DNA of 64,000 nucleotides. Origin: Anaeramoeba flamelloides (Eukaryota; Metamonada; Anaeramoebidae). The position numbers and the translations under genes were made by a program. Under the pieces are notes generated by a model that was not told the origin of the DNA, searched no databases, and saw only the letters and a list, made by a program, of their open reading frames with translations. Positions 37,128 to 50,523 of the stretch are shown one piece after another (position 1 is the first letter of the stretch; every line of letters starts with the position of its first letter). The stretch lies in contig JANTQA010000036.1 in NCBI GenBank assembly GCA_027625915.1, forward strand, positions 9,135,001-9,199,000, given 5' to 3'.

Positions 37128-37694
37128 TAATTTTGAAATTCGGTTGAATTTTGGGTTTTTAAAAATGAGAAAAAAAGGAACAAATTATTTTAAAACAAAA
37201 ATTGATTTCTATTTTTGGAAAATAGCTTTAAAACAATAAGTTTGGTTTTCACAAAATCAGATTTTTACTTTATTTACCAATTTCAAATTGTATTAATTTT
37301 GTTTTGAATTTGATATTATATTTACTTGTAGATTTTTTTTAGTTTACTTGTGACCAAAAATTCTTATTCCAAACACTATCAAAAATGTGTTCTTTGTGAA
37401 TTAAAATCACTCTTTTTTTTGACAATTCAAAAACAAAAAAAAGAAAAGATTTTTGGATCACTATTGTAGAATAGTTTGATAATTATTCCTTCATAATTTA
37501 AACAAGGTTGGAGAAAAAAATTTTGATCCAATTTGGTGGATTCTAAATTTAGTCCTTTATCATAACCATTTCAGGTAAAATTTTTTCAAAAAATAACAGG
37601 AAAATAAATTTTCACTTCATTTGAATTTTCCTTTTACAAATAGAATACAAAAATTTAAACCTCTTTTTTGAACATCTCTTTTTTTCCAACAACA

Positions 37695-37907
37695 ATAAGC
37701 GAAAAGGAATTGAAAAGTTTATTACATTTCTTTGATGAATTATCAGTTAATGAGAAAACTTTCTTTCATTTCAAATAAAGAAATCAGAAACAAACACATG
37801 GGGTAAGGAATGGGTTGTAGAACAAAACCAAAATTTATCACTAATTTCTTGTTTTTATAACAAAATTGGGGCATTGTGTTCTTACAAGAACTTTTTCAGA
37901 CTTGTTT
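37695..37907 (+). pseudogene. Relic of an unidentified protein gene
   Basis: One frame reads ISEKELKSLLHFFDELSVNE..., ending at about 37779 after FFHFK. A second plus frame then reads TNTWGKEWVVEQNQNLSLIS... up to about 37907. The mixed, non-repetitive residue use stands out from the spacer. The FFxxLSxxxxxxFHF pattern is faintly like the start of GNAT acetyltransferases, too weak to name. No long open frame survives. It could also be a pair of small exons. Confidence 0.3.
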
Positions 37908-38740
37908 AACCCATGACGCAAATGAGAAACCAGACTCTTTTTTCAAGAAATCTTACACCTAAAATGATCAAAGGAACCTACTGGTAGCAAGAAGTAAAAT
38001 TGATCACTTGTTCTTAAAAAATTCATTTTAAAAAGAATTAATTTATATTAAAGCCGTTTTAATAAAGAACTTTACAAAAATGAGGTGCAAATTGGAGTCA
38101 ATTCTTAAAAAGAAAAAACAGCAAAAAAATTCACGATAAATTGGGATTTTTATGACTAATTTTTAATGCATCTTTTATAATATTATCACAACTTCAATGA
38201 GTGAACATTTCAAAATTGATTTATAGTTAGGTATACTGTTGGACAGGGAAGCTGGATATTCAATTATAACAAGAAGAAGAAAAAAATATATGGACTTTCT
38301 TTTGAATCGAAATTTTATGTTTTGGGTAATTATTTTTCACAACTGTAATTATTTTATTAATTGTTCAATTTTGGAAATCTAAATAATTGAAATCGTGGTT
38401 AATTACAATAAACAATCATAAATGTGATTTATACTGAATAAGTTCTGTTCTAAAAATTAAAAAGTTCCAAAAATAATTAAGAAAAAAAATTAACTGATTT
38501 TGAGAAAAAATTTCACTTTTTGAAAGAGAATTTTTTTCATTCACTCCACAACTTGGAATTTTTGGAAAAGAAAAAGTTCTTCTTTGTAAAAAAAAAAAAA
38601 TTAAAAAAACCATCCCAAAAAGTGTTCTTGGGAAATTTAAATTTACATAGAGACGTATCGTAATTGAAAAAACTTTTTACCAAGAATTTTCTTCATTTTT
38701 TTCAAATCAACAATAATTTTTAGAATTCGTTTAAAAATTA

Positions 38741-41700
38741 ATGGCAGAAAATAAATTTGAACTTGATCCAGAGACCCTTATGGGGATGTTTGAGATCAAC
38801 ACAAAAAAGGAAGAAACAAAAGATTCTTTAATTGAAGGAACCTTCAAAGGAGAAGGAAAGGAGGAAGAAGAAAAGGGAATAGAATTGGATGAGGAAGGAG
38901 AAAAACAAGAGAATTTAGCACCTAGAAAGCTTTTCGAAGAACTTGGTGGTATGGAAAGTATCTTAAAAAAGCTTGACGTCAACCCAAAAATTGGTTTAAC
39001 ACTTCAAGAACAAAATGACAACTTCCAACAACGTATTGCAAAATATGGTGAAAATAGATTTGAAGTGCCACCTCACAAATCTTGGTTTGAACTCTTATGG
39101 GATTCTTACAAAGACACAACTTTGATAATTTTGATCGTAGCTGCTGTAGTCTCTTTAATTTTGGGATTCACTGTCGAGGATCCTAGCACTGGTTGGATCG
39201 AAGGTACTGCAATCCTGATTGCTGTTATCATTGTTTCAGTTGTTACAGCCTCAAACGATTACGAAAAAGAAAAGCAATTTCGAGTTCTTAATGAAGTGAA
39301 AGAAAATATTGAAGTCAAGGTACTTTGAACGATTTTACTTTGCTTATTTATTTCTTATTTATTACTTATTTTCAATTTTTTTTCTGAATTTTTTCGATTT
39401 TACTTTTTTTTTTTTCTCCTTTTTCCTCTTGAATTAATTTTTTTTCTCTCTTTTGAACCGAATTATTTTTAAAAAAAATTCCTTTTTTTTCTTCAACTGT
39501 AGGTTTTGAGAGAAGTTTTTGATGGGGTTGGTGATATTAACACAATTTCAATTTATGATCTTATTGTTGGAGACATTTTAGTGTTTGATGCTGGAGACAA
39601 AATACCAGCAGATTGTCTACTTTTCAAAAATGAAGGTAAGTTCATCAATTCCATTCAACCAACAAATAAATTTTTATTAATTCCTAATTAACGAAATTAT
39701 GTGTTTCCTTTTTTGTTTTTTTAAATCCCAAAAACGAAACAACAACCAATTAAATTTCTTGATCAAAAAAAAAAAAAAAAAAAAAAAAATTAAAAAATAT
39801 TGATCAAAAAATCTAACTTTTAAAAAAAATTTCTTTATTGTAATGCTTTTTTTTTTTTTTTTTTTTTTGAATTAATCACTTTAGATCTTTGTGTTGATCA
39901 AAGTTTAATGACAGGAGAAACAAAGACAATAAGAAAAAGACTTGATGGTGATGTATTTTTATTATCGGGAACTGTCATTACTTCAGGAGCAGGACGAGCT
40001 GTCGTTACAGGTGTTGGTCTTCATTCACAATGGGGTGCCATGAGAAAGAATTTTGAAGAAAAACCTGAAGACACACCTCTTCAAGTAAAACTTGACAGAA
40101 TGGCTGTTATTATTGGATACATTGGTTTGTTTGCTGCTATTTTAACAGTATTAGTATTGGTAATTATGTGGGGAATTGACATTGGTAAAAATTCTTTTCA
40201 AAAATTAATTCTTTTCTTTTTCTTGATATTTTTTCTCAAAGAGTCTTTCCAACAATAATTAACTGAAACTTGGTTAATAAAATACTTTAATTTTTGTGAA
40301 CAAACTGTATTAATAAATCATTTTGGAAAAATTATTTTATTCACCCTTTTGTTAAAAAGTCATTTTTGAAAAATGATAATTTCGATATCTGAAAAATATC
40401 TTGAAAACATTTGTATAACAAAAATTATAGGATCACTCCAAAATAGCTTTTATAGTTTTTTTTATTTAAAGACTCTTTACAAAAGTGTGATTAAATATAT
40501 ATTTTTTTAATAAAGTTCCGAAATTGATTTTTACACCTATACATTAAAGTGTATCAACCGTTTTTTAGACAATTTCAGAAAAATTTTTTTGTAGGACTTT
40601 ATTAAAATGGCTTTAAAACACTTTCTTTTTAAAAAGTGAAAAAAAAAAACTCTCTTTTTTTTTTTTTTTTTTTTTTGGAAGCACTCTTTGATTCTTTTAA
40701 AATTGATCTAATTACTTTCTTTTCGGATCAATAAAAATCAAATTCAATAAAATAAAAAACAAAAACAATAAAATAAAAAACAAAAACAATTCAATGAATA
40801 ATAAAAAATAATTCTCTAAACAATAAAAAAACAATATAAAAAAATAATAAAAATGAATTCGATAAATTTAAAAAAAAAAAGGTCGAAATGGATGGAAAAA
40901 AGAAATGTTAGGAGAGTTAACTGATTATATTATTATTGGTATAACCATTGTTGTTGTTGCTGTACCAGAAGGACTACCATTAGCTGTTACCATTTCATTA
41001 GCATATTCGATGAAAAAAATGATGAAGGACAATAATCTTGTCCGACGATTAGCATCATGTGAAACTATGGGCAATGCCAACAATATTTGTTCTGATAAAA
41101 CAGGTACTTTAACAGAAAACAAAATGACTGTTGTCCAAGCATATCTATATGGGGATTTATTTGACGAGATGCCAAAAAAAGAGGACATCTTTGAATATGG
41201 GTCAAATTTATTGAATAAAAGTATTTCAATTAATTCCAAAGCCTTCCTCCACGTTAACGAAAAAGGAATCACCGAAGAGGTCGGAAATAGAACAGAATGT
41301 GGATTAATTAGAATGTTAGAAGTTTCGGGCACTGATTATAAACAGATTCGTATCGATTCCGAGGATAAAGTTAAAAAAATATATAATTTTGATAATGCCA
41401 AAAAAAGAATGTCCACAATTGTTCAAAAGAAAGAAGGTTATAAAGTCTATACCAAGGGCGCACCTGAAATTATTTTAAAATTTTGTACTAGGGTTATTGA
41501 TAATAATGGAAACATTACACAACTTGACGAAGAAGGAAAAAATGAAATTTTGGAGCAAATAGACAAAATGGCAAATGAAGGGTTAAGAACTTTAGCTTTT
41601 GCTTATAGAAATTTTGATATTAATATTGAAGATTGGGAACAAGACGCCATTGAGCAAGAACTTATTTTTATTGGGTTTGTTGGAATTATGGATCCATTAA

Positions 41701-43648
41701 GAGAAGGGGTTGAAGAAGGTAAAATATATATTTATTTTTTGTTTTTTTTAAAAGATTGCCATCAATTTATTTACACTACAACAAAGAAACAAAAAAATAA
41801 ATTATGGTGGGATTAAGTATAAAAGAAAAAAATATACTTTAATCCATCTGAAAATACATTTGTAATCTCTAAAACGATTTTTGCTTCAAAGAATACTCTG
41901 AAAAAAATATTATTTTTTCAAAAATTGATAATTCAAAAACAAAGGTCCATTTGGTTCATGAAAAATATTATAATTGATCTACAAATAAAAAAAAAAATTT
42001 CAATTCATGGTTGGACTAACAATTTCAAAAAATATAAATTCTTTGAATATTACAAAGTAATCAAATATTAAGTCTTTCATTTTTAGATGAAACAAATCTA
42101 ATTTTAAGATTACAATTAAATTCAATTGGAATTAAATTTTTTTTTTTTTTAAAATTCCTTTTTTCTAAAAGGAATAAAATGCTGATTATACATAACCTAT
42201 GAAACCTGCTTGTTTTTAATTAAATATCAGCAATTGATAAACTTTAATTTTTTTTTTCTTTCTTTTAAAAATAATACAAAAGCTTTTAAACAAAAATACA
42301 TTAATTTGATAATTTATAATTGTTAAAAAAAAAAAAATAAAAATTAATAATAATAATTGAATGATATAATTCAATAGCTGTACTGGAATGTCAAAGAGCA
42401 GGAATTATTGTAAGAATGGTTACAGGTGATAATGTAGGAACAGCAAAAAACATTGCAAGGAAATGTGGTATTTTGACTGAAGATGGTTTGGTACTCGAGG
42501 GTTATGAATTCCGAAAAATGTCTGAAGAAGAAAGAATTGAAGTCTTACCAAATTTACAAGTCTTGGCACGATCTTCGCCCCAAGATAAATACGATTTGGT
42601 CTCTTTACTTAAAAAGCAAGGTGCGATTGTTGGTGTAACTGGTGATGGAACAAATGACGCTCCGGCTTTACAGAAAGCAGATGTTGGGTTATCGATGGGG
42701 ATCGCAGGAACAAGCATGGCGCGTGAGGCCAGTGATATTGTTCTTCTTGATGACAATTTCAAATCTATCGTTAATGCAGTGATGTGGGGAAGGTCTGTAT
42801 ATGATAACATTCGAAAATTTTTACAATTCCAATTGACTGTAAATCTCTCAGCTCTAACAATTGCATTTATTGGTGCAATTTCAGGCAGAGGAATGCCCCT
42901 AAGAGCTGTTCAACTCCTTTGGGTTAATTTGATTATGGACAGTATGGCCGCGTTAGCCTTGGGTACAGAACCACCAACAAGAAAATTGTTACAAAGAAAG
43001 CCATATAGAAGAAACGAATCACTCCTAAGCAATCTCATCATTAGAAATCTACTTTGCCAAGGCGCCTATCAAGTTATCATTCTTTTAGTCATCCTATATG
43101 CAGGACCGAGTATGTTTGGCTATGATATTAATATCGAAAAGGAAAGAATCCATTTATACACAATTTTGTTTAATACCTTTGTTATGTGCCAAGTTTTTAA
43201 TGAAATCAATTGTAGAAAAATCGATAAGGACGAAAAAAACGTTTTCAAAGGAATCTTTAGAAATCATATCTTTGTTGGAATTATTGTGGTTACTGTAATT
43301 GTCCAATTTATTGTCGTACAATTTGTGGGCTCATTCTTTTACACAGAGCCACTTACAGCCATGGAATGGTTCTGGTGTATTTTAATTGGGTTCTTTTCCT
43401 TACCACTTGGTTTATTATTTAGATACATCCCAGTCCCAGACGACAAAAGCCAAAGAGAAGATGGACAAGAAAAGCAACTTTTACGAGATGACCTTTCATC
43501 AAACTCAGATTCAAATAGGTCAAATGGATTAGATCTTAATAAAGATGATGATCAAGAAGATGAAGAAAAGAAAGGCCTTGTTTCCATCCATTCAGATTCT
43601 GATGAGAACGTCATCGATAAGAAACTTGATTTAGATTCTGATAACTAA
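38741..43648 (+). CDS. Plasma-membrane-type Ca2+-transporting P-type ATPase (PMCA, type IIB)
   Basis: Exports Ca2+ at the cost of ATP. Proposed exons 38741-39319, 39503-39635, 39885-40184, 40882-41718 and 42378-43648 join in phase across four GT-AG introns (183, 249, 697 and 659 bp) to give 1,039 aa. An acidic N-terminal extension is followed by the first two membrane segments (about residues 125-175), the actuator loop (DQSLMTGET in place of the usual ESALTGES), PEGLPLAVTISLAYS in membrane segment 4, and CETMGNANNICSDKTGTLTE with the phosphorylated Asp near residue 409. The hinge TGDGTNDAPAL is near 704-714, then the C-terminal membrane segments with LLWVNLIMDSMAALALGTEPP, typical of PMCA. 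The last about 70 residues are acidic and Ser-rich. No basic-aromatic calmodulin-binding helix is visible there, unlike animal PMCAs. It may serve plasma membrane or vacuole. The actuator TGE is intact. Confidence 0.95.
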
Positions 43649-46322
43649 TCATAATAAAATCAATATTTCTTCAAAAAAAAATATTTTCTTCTTTTTTTGA
43701 ATTCAATTCAAAACATTTTAATAAAAATTATTGTGATTTTCACAGAATAGTACATTGTGAAATACGACTTAATAATCATAAATAAATGATCAATTATTTA
43801 ATTTTTATTATAATTTATTTTGAACTTTTTTTTCTTTTTATAAAAAAATAGTAGTATCCTGTATATTTTCTAATTCCCCGAGTAATGAAAATTCATATAA
43901 ATCAAAAGGCCAAATTGGAATTTGAACTTTTGGACAAATTAACTTTTTCATTTAATGGATCAGTATTCCACTACAACAGTTAAAAATTTTAAAAATATGT
44001 TATTGGTGATATTCGAACCTTTCAAATTTTAAATATGCAAAGTGCCAAAAAATTCTGATCAACAAAGAAACACATAAAAGAAATTTTTTTCAGTTAGATC
44101 AATTTTTTTTTTCTATTGTTTAGAAAAAAGAAATCATTTAAATTCATTTAATTTCTGAAATTATAAAAATTTTTTTTACATAGTCAATTACTATTTTTGA
44201 TGTAACTACAAAGAATAAATTCTTACTGACAGTGATATTAATGTGAATTCATTTTTATTCTTTTTTGAGATAATTTCTTTGATAAACCAAAAAAAAAAAA
44301 AAAAGCATTTTTACAACCAATTAAAAAATAATGGTACTTTTTAAGAAGAATAGTTATAATAACAACATTTTTAAGGTAATTTATAAATTTTTCGTTAGAA
44401 ATTGTGTTTTTGTTATAAGATGAAATTTCGATTTTTCAAAATATTTTTTTCTTGATATTTTGGAATTTTTTATTTTTATTCAAAAAATTATAAATCAATT
44501 TTTTATTCCCCAAATAATTTAAAGTCTTATAAGGATTTGTGTGAATAAGACCAAACAATTTTTTAAAAAAATTTTTCAAAATTGAAAATTCTTTTAAATT
44601 TGTTTTTTTTTTTTGAAATAATAATAATTTGAAAAAATATCAAAACAAAAGTTTTATTTCATAATAGATCTCAATTTAATTGATAAATTAAAGTTAAGAT
44701 TCTATATAATGTTCATTTATTTAACCACCAATACCAAAATTAGTTTTATTCGCCAAGATTTGAATTGAAATATTAATTAAAGAAAAAGAAACCAAATAAA
44801 AAATTTTCATTCTAAAATCAATACTTAGCAACATAAAACGAAAAATATATTTTATAATTGTTACAAAAATTGACTTATTTATTAATGAAAATAATATTCT
44901 ACTTTATTGTGTTTATATTGAAAACGTGTGGATTTTGGTTTCAAATAATATTCTTCTATGAATAAATTGTTTAAAAGGGGTTGATTCATCTGTTTCATAA
45001 ATTAAAACACAAATTACATAAAGAATTTTTTTCAATATCTTGACAGGAGTTTATCTTTTTTTTTGAAAAAATAATTTATCCTTAGCTAAAATATTTATTT
45101 ATTTGGGGTGGCAGGGGTATTTTCAACCACGAAAGTCTTCTACTTTTGTCAAAATTTATAATTTTAAATATTAATTTATAGTAGATACATTTTTCCGAAA
45201 TTTACCAATTATAACTATGATAACGTTAATGAAAAAAAAATTATTGATTTTGATGTATATTGAAATATTGAAACCAAAAACACCATTTAATGCTCTATTT
45301 ACAAAAAAAAAGCGAGCCTAAAGTAAATCAGGGAGGAATCCTTTATTTTTCAATTTTTTGGACATTTTTTTTTTGATTAAATTTTTGAGTTTTATAAAAA
45401 TTGATTTTTTGATCATGAAATTTGTTTGGGTTAATGATTGGAATCAATTCAAGAATAAACAAAAAAATTAAAAAGAATACCGTCTGTATTTTAAATAAAC
45501 CTTTTCTTTGAGAATACTAAACAAGAAAGAAAACCTTCCAGATACTTACGGAATTCCTTAAAATAAAATAAAAAAAAAAACCCATCAATCAAAGTATATT
45601 TTTGAAAATATTTTTAATTTATATTCTAAATTTGGATGAGTCTAAACAATCTATGACCCTGTAATTATCCCCGTTACTCTTTAATATTATTTAATAAAAC
45701 TTATTTTTTTTACAAATTTATTTTCAAATATATTTTATCGAATATTTTTATCAAACTAAGACAAAATAAAGAATACTGTTTTAAATATTGAAGTATAATG
45801 TGTTGAACCAGTGAAATCAAAAAACAAGGATAAAAGATTCGACTCAAAGAATAAAAATAAAATTACATAAAATTTCAAGCGGGATTCAATATTATTTTGT
45901 GTTTTCAATTCAATGGAAAATAAATAACAATCAAATCAACCAAATCTGTAAAATAAAAAACAGTTCTGAAGAAGAATTTAAAATAAAATCATATTTTCTT
46001 TAACTAAATCAAAATTAGATGAATTTATGAAACTATAATTTAAATAAATTTTCGAAAATTCCTATTGGAGAATCTTTAGAAATAGGGAATAATTCGTTAA
46101 TCAAAAAATTTCCCTACAAATGTTTTTTCTAAAGAGACTTAATAAAATAATACCAAGTTAAGAAGATGTTATTGTATCAATAATTACAGATAAGGTTAAG
46201 AAATAAATGATTTTGATAATATTTTTTTTTATTTTTTTCATTTTTTTTTATTAGTATTTATTAATTTGTAATACAAATATATTAAACTAGGGTATATATC
46301 TAACACTTTCATGTATATTAAC

Positions 46323-46387
46323 ACCATAGAGCCATTTAGCTATGGAAATGCCGTGAATAATCCAGTTTCTAAGAAACCGGGGCACTC
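46323..46387. other. Compact double-hairpin island
   Basis: CCATAG (46324-46329) pairs with CTATGG (46340-46345). About 16 bases later CCAGTTTC pairs with GAAACCGG around a 3-base loop (46362-46380), flanked by GTG and CAC that could close the stem. G+C is far above the flanks. It might be a small structured RNA, but it matches no tRNA, spliceosomal RNA or snoRNA pattern I know. Confidence 0.3.
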
Positions 46388-47974
46388 AAAATCACAAAAA
46401 AAAATTGAACTCCCTTTAACAAAAACTTTTCCTACTTTTAAAATTTACTCAAAATTAGAAACTTAATGTTTAAAAATTATTTGACCTTACTTGTACTCTC
46501 TGGGAAGAGGATTGTAATTTTCAATTAGAACAAGAATCAAAAATAGCAAGGGTTTATTTTCAAAGAAAGCTCTACAGGGAAAAGATAAATTCTGAAAATT
46601 AAAGTCAGCCAAAACTATATATTATATTTCAGTTATTAATCAATTATAATAATATTATCAAAGTTATGATAATTTTATGTAATTAATAAAAGATAGCAAA
46701 TAAATTATTAAAATTTGAATACCCCCCTTCTCAAAATTACCAAATTTTGAAAAAAACACCTATTTTTAGGATATTTTTTATTGAAAAAAGTCACAATGAA
46801 TGAACTTTTGATTGAACATGAAGTATCAAAAAAGAATAAATGTTTAAACAATTTGTAGGAAAAAAAGGTAATATATAGATAAACTCAAACATGGAAAAAA
46901 ATAAAATGATAAAAAATATCCCAAAATTAGAAAAAAAAACAAATTTTCAATTTAATTTAGCGATATTTTTTGATTGAAATATAATGATTCAATTTTGATA
47001 TTAAAAAATATGATTATTTTTAGACTATTAAAAAATACTTGAAGATAATCTCTCTACTAAGTCAAATAAAAAATTCCAAAAAATTTTACAATTAAAAATG
47101 ATTAAAATAGTACGGAAAATTTTAATTTTTTAGCAATACCCATTAATATCTATTAAAGTTCTCAACCTTTTTCAAAATTTTTATGTATAATCTAATGTTT
47201 ATTATATGAGTCTATTTCAAAAATACAAAATTTAGAGTTTTTTGGAAAAAGTTTTACTTGTCTTGAGGTTTTCTTCCTAAAAACAGTTATACTTGACCAC
47301 AATAGAATTAAAATACAATTCAAGGAGAACTTATATTTCTTCAAAAGAACAAGAGATTGTATTTATTTTGAGTTTATGAGGATATTCAAAGTGATCATAG
47401 AAAATTTTGTTTAACTTTTAAATTCCAAAACTCTTTACTGTCATTTTTATAATTGGTGGAACAAAAATTTCATTCAGCTTTCCGAAAATGAGGAGAAAAA
47501 TTGCACTGTTCGTAATTTGGCTAGAACAGGGTTTCTACTGAAATGTAGTTTCTTGTCAAGTTTAATTGTATGAAAAAAAAAAATGATCAGTGAATGTACT
47601 ATTGTTTTTTTCTAAAAAATTTAAATGTGCAATTTTTTTAAGTGAGCAATTAAGAGAAAATTGCACTATTTTTTTTAAGTGATGAGTGTGCACCTAATTT
47701 GAGTTTGAAAAAATTCTAACGAATACAGGTTTAGTGTTGGGAACTTAACGTGTTGATTTACTGATTTGGGGGTTCGATTTAAATTTAATTATGAATATAA
47801 GGAAATGGTTTAAAAGGTTTTTTTTGAATTTTAAATTCATTATTTTTTAAATAATATTGTGGCAAAGGCTCAAGTTAAGATAGTTCTGATACACTTTGGC
47901 TGATTTTTAGATTGGTATTCCCAAGGGTAAGTAATCCAATCATTTTGTTTTTTTTATTATTTAATCCTGTTTTA

Positions 47975-48155
47975 CGAAAGTCAATAACTTCCAAGTAAAT
48001 TTAAGGAGGAAAAAAATCTCAAATTATGGCACATTTTTTGAGATTTATTTTTTACTACACAGATTAATAAACCCAAATTGGAATTTGTGCCACAATTTGG
48101 GAATTAATTTGGAACTTAAATTACTTGAGAGTTTGTAGCTAAAGAGTGAAACAGG
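47975..48155. mobile_element. Decayed Tc1/mariner-type MITE, copy 5
   Basis: AAATTTAAGGAGG, AAAATCTCAAATTATGGCAC and later GTGCCACAATTTGGGA, GGAACTTAAATTACTTGAGAGT keep the family's mirrored order, but the tips are lost or strongly changed. Confidence 0.55.
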
Positions 48156-48287
48156 TTTGATTTTTCTTTTCAAAACTAAAATTTTTTTCTAACCCAATTT
48201 ATTTTTCTCATTAAATAAATAAATAAATAGGACGAATTTTTTTTTTTCTTCATTTTTTTCAAAATGAACTAAATAAATACGAACAAT

Positions 48288-48569
48288 TTATTTATCTATC
48301 TTTTGATAATATTTAATAGGTTGACGCTTTCCTACTCCAATCTCGGTTTTTTTTTTTAGACTGTGTGAATTGTTTATTAATTTAAACATTTTATTTAACG
48401 TGATTTTAGTAAAGTGTGGGATAATTATGGGGGTGAAAACAGAAATAGATAATTTTTGAGTTATTCTATCTGCGACCCATTTATCCCACATGAAAACTTC
48501 CTCTGGTGGAAAGTTTGTCACTTTATGTGATGGGCTTTTCATTGGAGGAGTTAAGAAGAAGTTTATCAC
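48288..48569 (-). CDS. Short hypothetical frame
   Basis: 93 codons from ATG with a mixed composition (FPPEEVFMWDKWVADRITQ... near residues 20-40, KKTEIGVGKRQPIKYY near the end) that looks more like protein than the spacer does. No family recognised. The plus strand over the same place is also open (48490-48708) and contains a near-repeat of CACTTTATGTGAT. It could be a small gene, an exon or a transposon scrap. Confidence 0.22.
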   Translation of the reverse strand: MINFFLTPPMKSPSHKVTNFPPEEVFMWDKWVADRITQKLSISVFTPIIIPHFTKITLNKMFKLINNSHSLKKKTEIGVGKRQPIKYYQKIDK

Positions 48570-49303
48570 TTTATGTGATAAACTTTATTATAAAAATAAT
48601 AAAAAGAAAAACGAAAGAAAAAAATCTAAAGATATATTTTTAGATTTTTTATTTCTTTTCCTTTTTCTTTTTTTTTTCCGAGATTTTTTTAAAAAATGCA
48701 ATGACTGACGAGCTAAAAAGGACAAGACCCATGCCCAAATTTTTGTAGAACGGCGGAAAAGAAATGAATGATACAAAACTATGTGATAATGTAAATTTCT
48801 GGGTGCATTGCTTTGCTTGGAATATTTATCAACTTATTCTGAGGGAATTTTTTTTTTTTTTTTTTTTTTTTTAATAAAAAGTATTAATAAAAAATATCTT
48901 TGGTTTTTTTATTTTGGTTATTAAAATGGTTTAGAGTTTGTAGTTTTTTATAAAATTGTGAACAAAAAAAATTTTTTTTTTGTTCTTTTAATTTTATCAA
49001 TAATTTTCTTCTTTATTCCATTTTATAAAGTAAAATAAAAACAATTTGATTTTTTTTTTTTTTTTTTTGGTTAGTATTTTAAAGAATTTTAATTAATTAT
49101 TTTTTGATTTTATTTTTATCTTAATAAAAAATAGAAACATTATTTGATATTTGAATTGAAGGATTTTTTCAAGAACTCTCTATTATTTTTATTGGTAAAT
49201 GATACATTTTATACTAAGATACTTAGAGAATGTGATATCTGAAAAAATTAAAAATCAAGTTTTGATTCATTAGGTATGTCAATTACTCTCTTTTATTATA
49301 AAT

Positions 49304-49341
<38 letters not shown>

Positions 49342-49568
49342 AGAAAAAAAAAAACCCCTTTAAAAAAAAAAAAAACACACCCTTTAAAATATAAAACTCA
49401 AAATTATTAGATAGAGACTAAACGAAGAGATATATGCACACTGCCAAAAAAAAACCAATACTCAACCAATCATCTTCTTGGATGTTGTAATTTTTAATCC
49501 TAATTTTAATCTTTCATTTTTTAACTAATTTTAAAACTTTTAAAACCTTTTATTTATTAAAACAATAA

Positions 49569-50519
49569 ATGGATACCAACCGAAAAAGAGAAATAAGAAA
49601 ATGTTCTCGAAGAAACCGGAATAAACGAAGAAGATACAACGATTCAAAACAATCAATGAACCATTACAAAAAACTTTCAATTCTTGAACTTGCGATTCAA
49701 AAAAAGGTTCAATACAACTCAACAAAGAATGGCATTTATCGAATAAAAAAAACAAGAAAAAGAATAAAAGAACAATTGGGTGACGATAGACAAATCAGAC
49801 CAGTCCAAAACAAAAATCATTCCGACAATTCACAAACATTTGGTGGCATCATTGAAGAGAAGGAAAATATTATTCAAAGAAAAAAAAAGAGAAAGTTGAA
49901 CAAAAACAAAAAAATCAAAAATGAAAAAACTCTTCAAATTATCAAAAAGAAAACAAAAAACAAAAGAAGAAGATTAGAGTTACCAACACTTTTTACCATA
50001 AAAAAAAATCAAAAAACAATCAAAAAACAAACAAAAAGTGTATTCGATACAATACCAATCATTGAAGAACATAAAGAAAAAAGAATTAAAAAAGAAAATG
50101 TTGAAGAAATCAAAAAAGAAGACTTCACAAAACTTAAACAAGAAAGAGAAAGGAAAAGAAATATAATCAAAAAAGAAATTTATAACAAAATAACAAAAGA
50201 AATCAAAACAATCAAAACACAAACATTGGAAATTGAAAAACAAAAAAGAAAAAGAAATCAAAAAAGAAAAAAGAAGATTGGATTTACCAACAACAATTGC
50301 GAAAATAACAAAACAAAAAAAACATCAAAAAAGAAATTGGAGAAGAACTTAACACAACTTCAACAATGGGAAAAGAAAAAGAAGAAGAAATCAAAACAAA
50401 AAAAAAGAGAGGAAATAGAAGAAGCTAATTTATCAATTATCAACAAAGAAAAAGAAAAAGGAAAAGGAAAACGAAAAAGAAAAAGAAGAAGAAAACAAAA
50501 GAAATACAATCAACCTTGA
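49569..50519 (+). CDS. Basic N-terminal region of the transposon protein
   Basis: 316 codons starting MDTNRKREIRK, made largely of Lys, Arg, Asn, Gln and Glu with few hydrophobic residues. Only the first third (about residues 28-75, KLSILELAIQKKVQYNSTKNG) is less biased. A highly charged region like this could bind DNA or act as a linker or nuclear signal, but no domain is recognised. Past its stop, the sequence continues in another frame into the Ulp1 domain without a gap in coding character. Confidence 0.5.
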   Translation: MDTNRKREIRKCSRRNRNKRRRYNDSKQSMNHYKKLSILELAIQKKVQYNSTKNGIYRIKKTRKRIKEQLGDDRQIRPVQNKNHSDNSQTFGGIIEEKENIIQRKKKRKLNKNKKIKNEKTLQIIKKKTKNKRRRLELPTLFTIKKNQKTIKKQTKSVFDTIPIIEEHKEKRIKKENVEEIKKEDFTKLKQERERKRNIIKKEIYNKITKEIKTIKTQTLEIEKQKRKRNQKRKKKIGFTNNNCENNKTKKTSKKKLEKNLTQLQQWEKKKKKKSKQKKREEIEEANLSIINKEKEKGKGKRKRKRRRKQKKYNQP

Positions 50520-50523
50520 AATT

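Larger units (their letters stand above)
36038..38740. other. Intergenic region between divergent genes
   Basis: Separates the minus-strand ankyrin-BTB gene and the plus-strand Ca2+ pump, so promoters of both should lie here. Holds two neighbouring MITEs and a short gene relic. The minus-strand frame 38416-38613 has no recognisable domain. Confidence 0.6.
43649..49568. other. Gene desert upstream of the protease-transposase element
   Basis: Almost 6 kb with no clear gene. Contains a small island of hairpins at 46323-46387, a decayed MITE at about 47975-48155, a short minus-strand frame at 48288-48569, and T runs of over 20 (about 48849-48872, 49304-49334). The remainder is A/T-rich sequence in which I see nothing. 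Confidence 0.6.
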
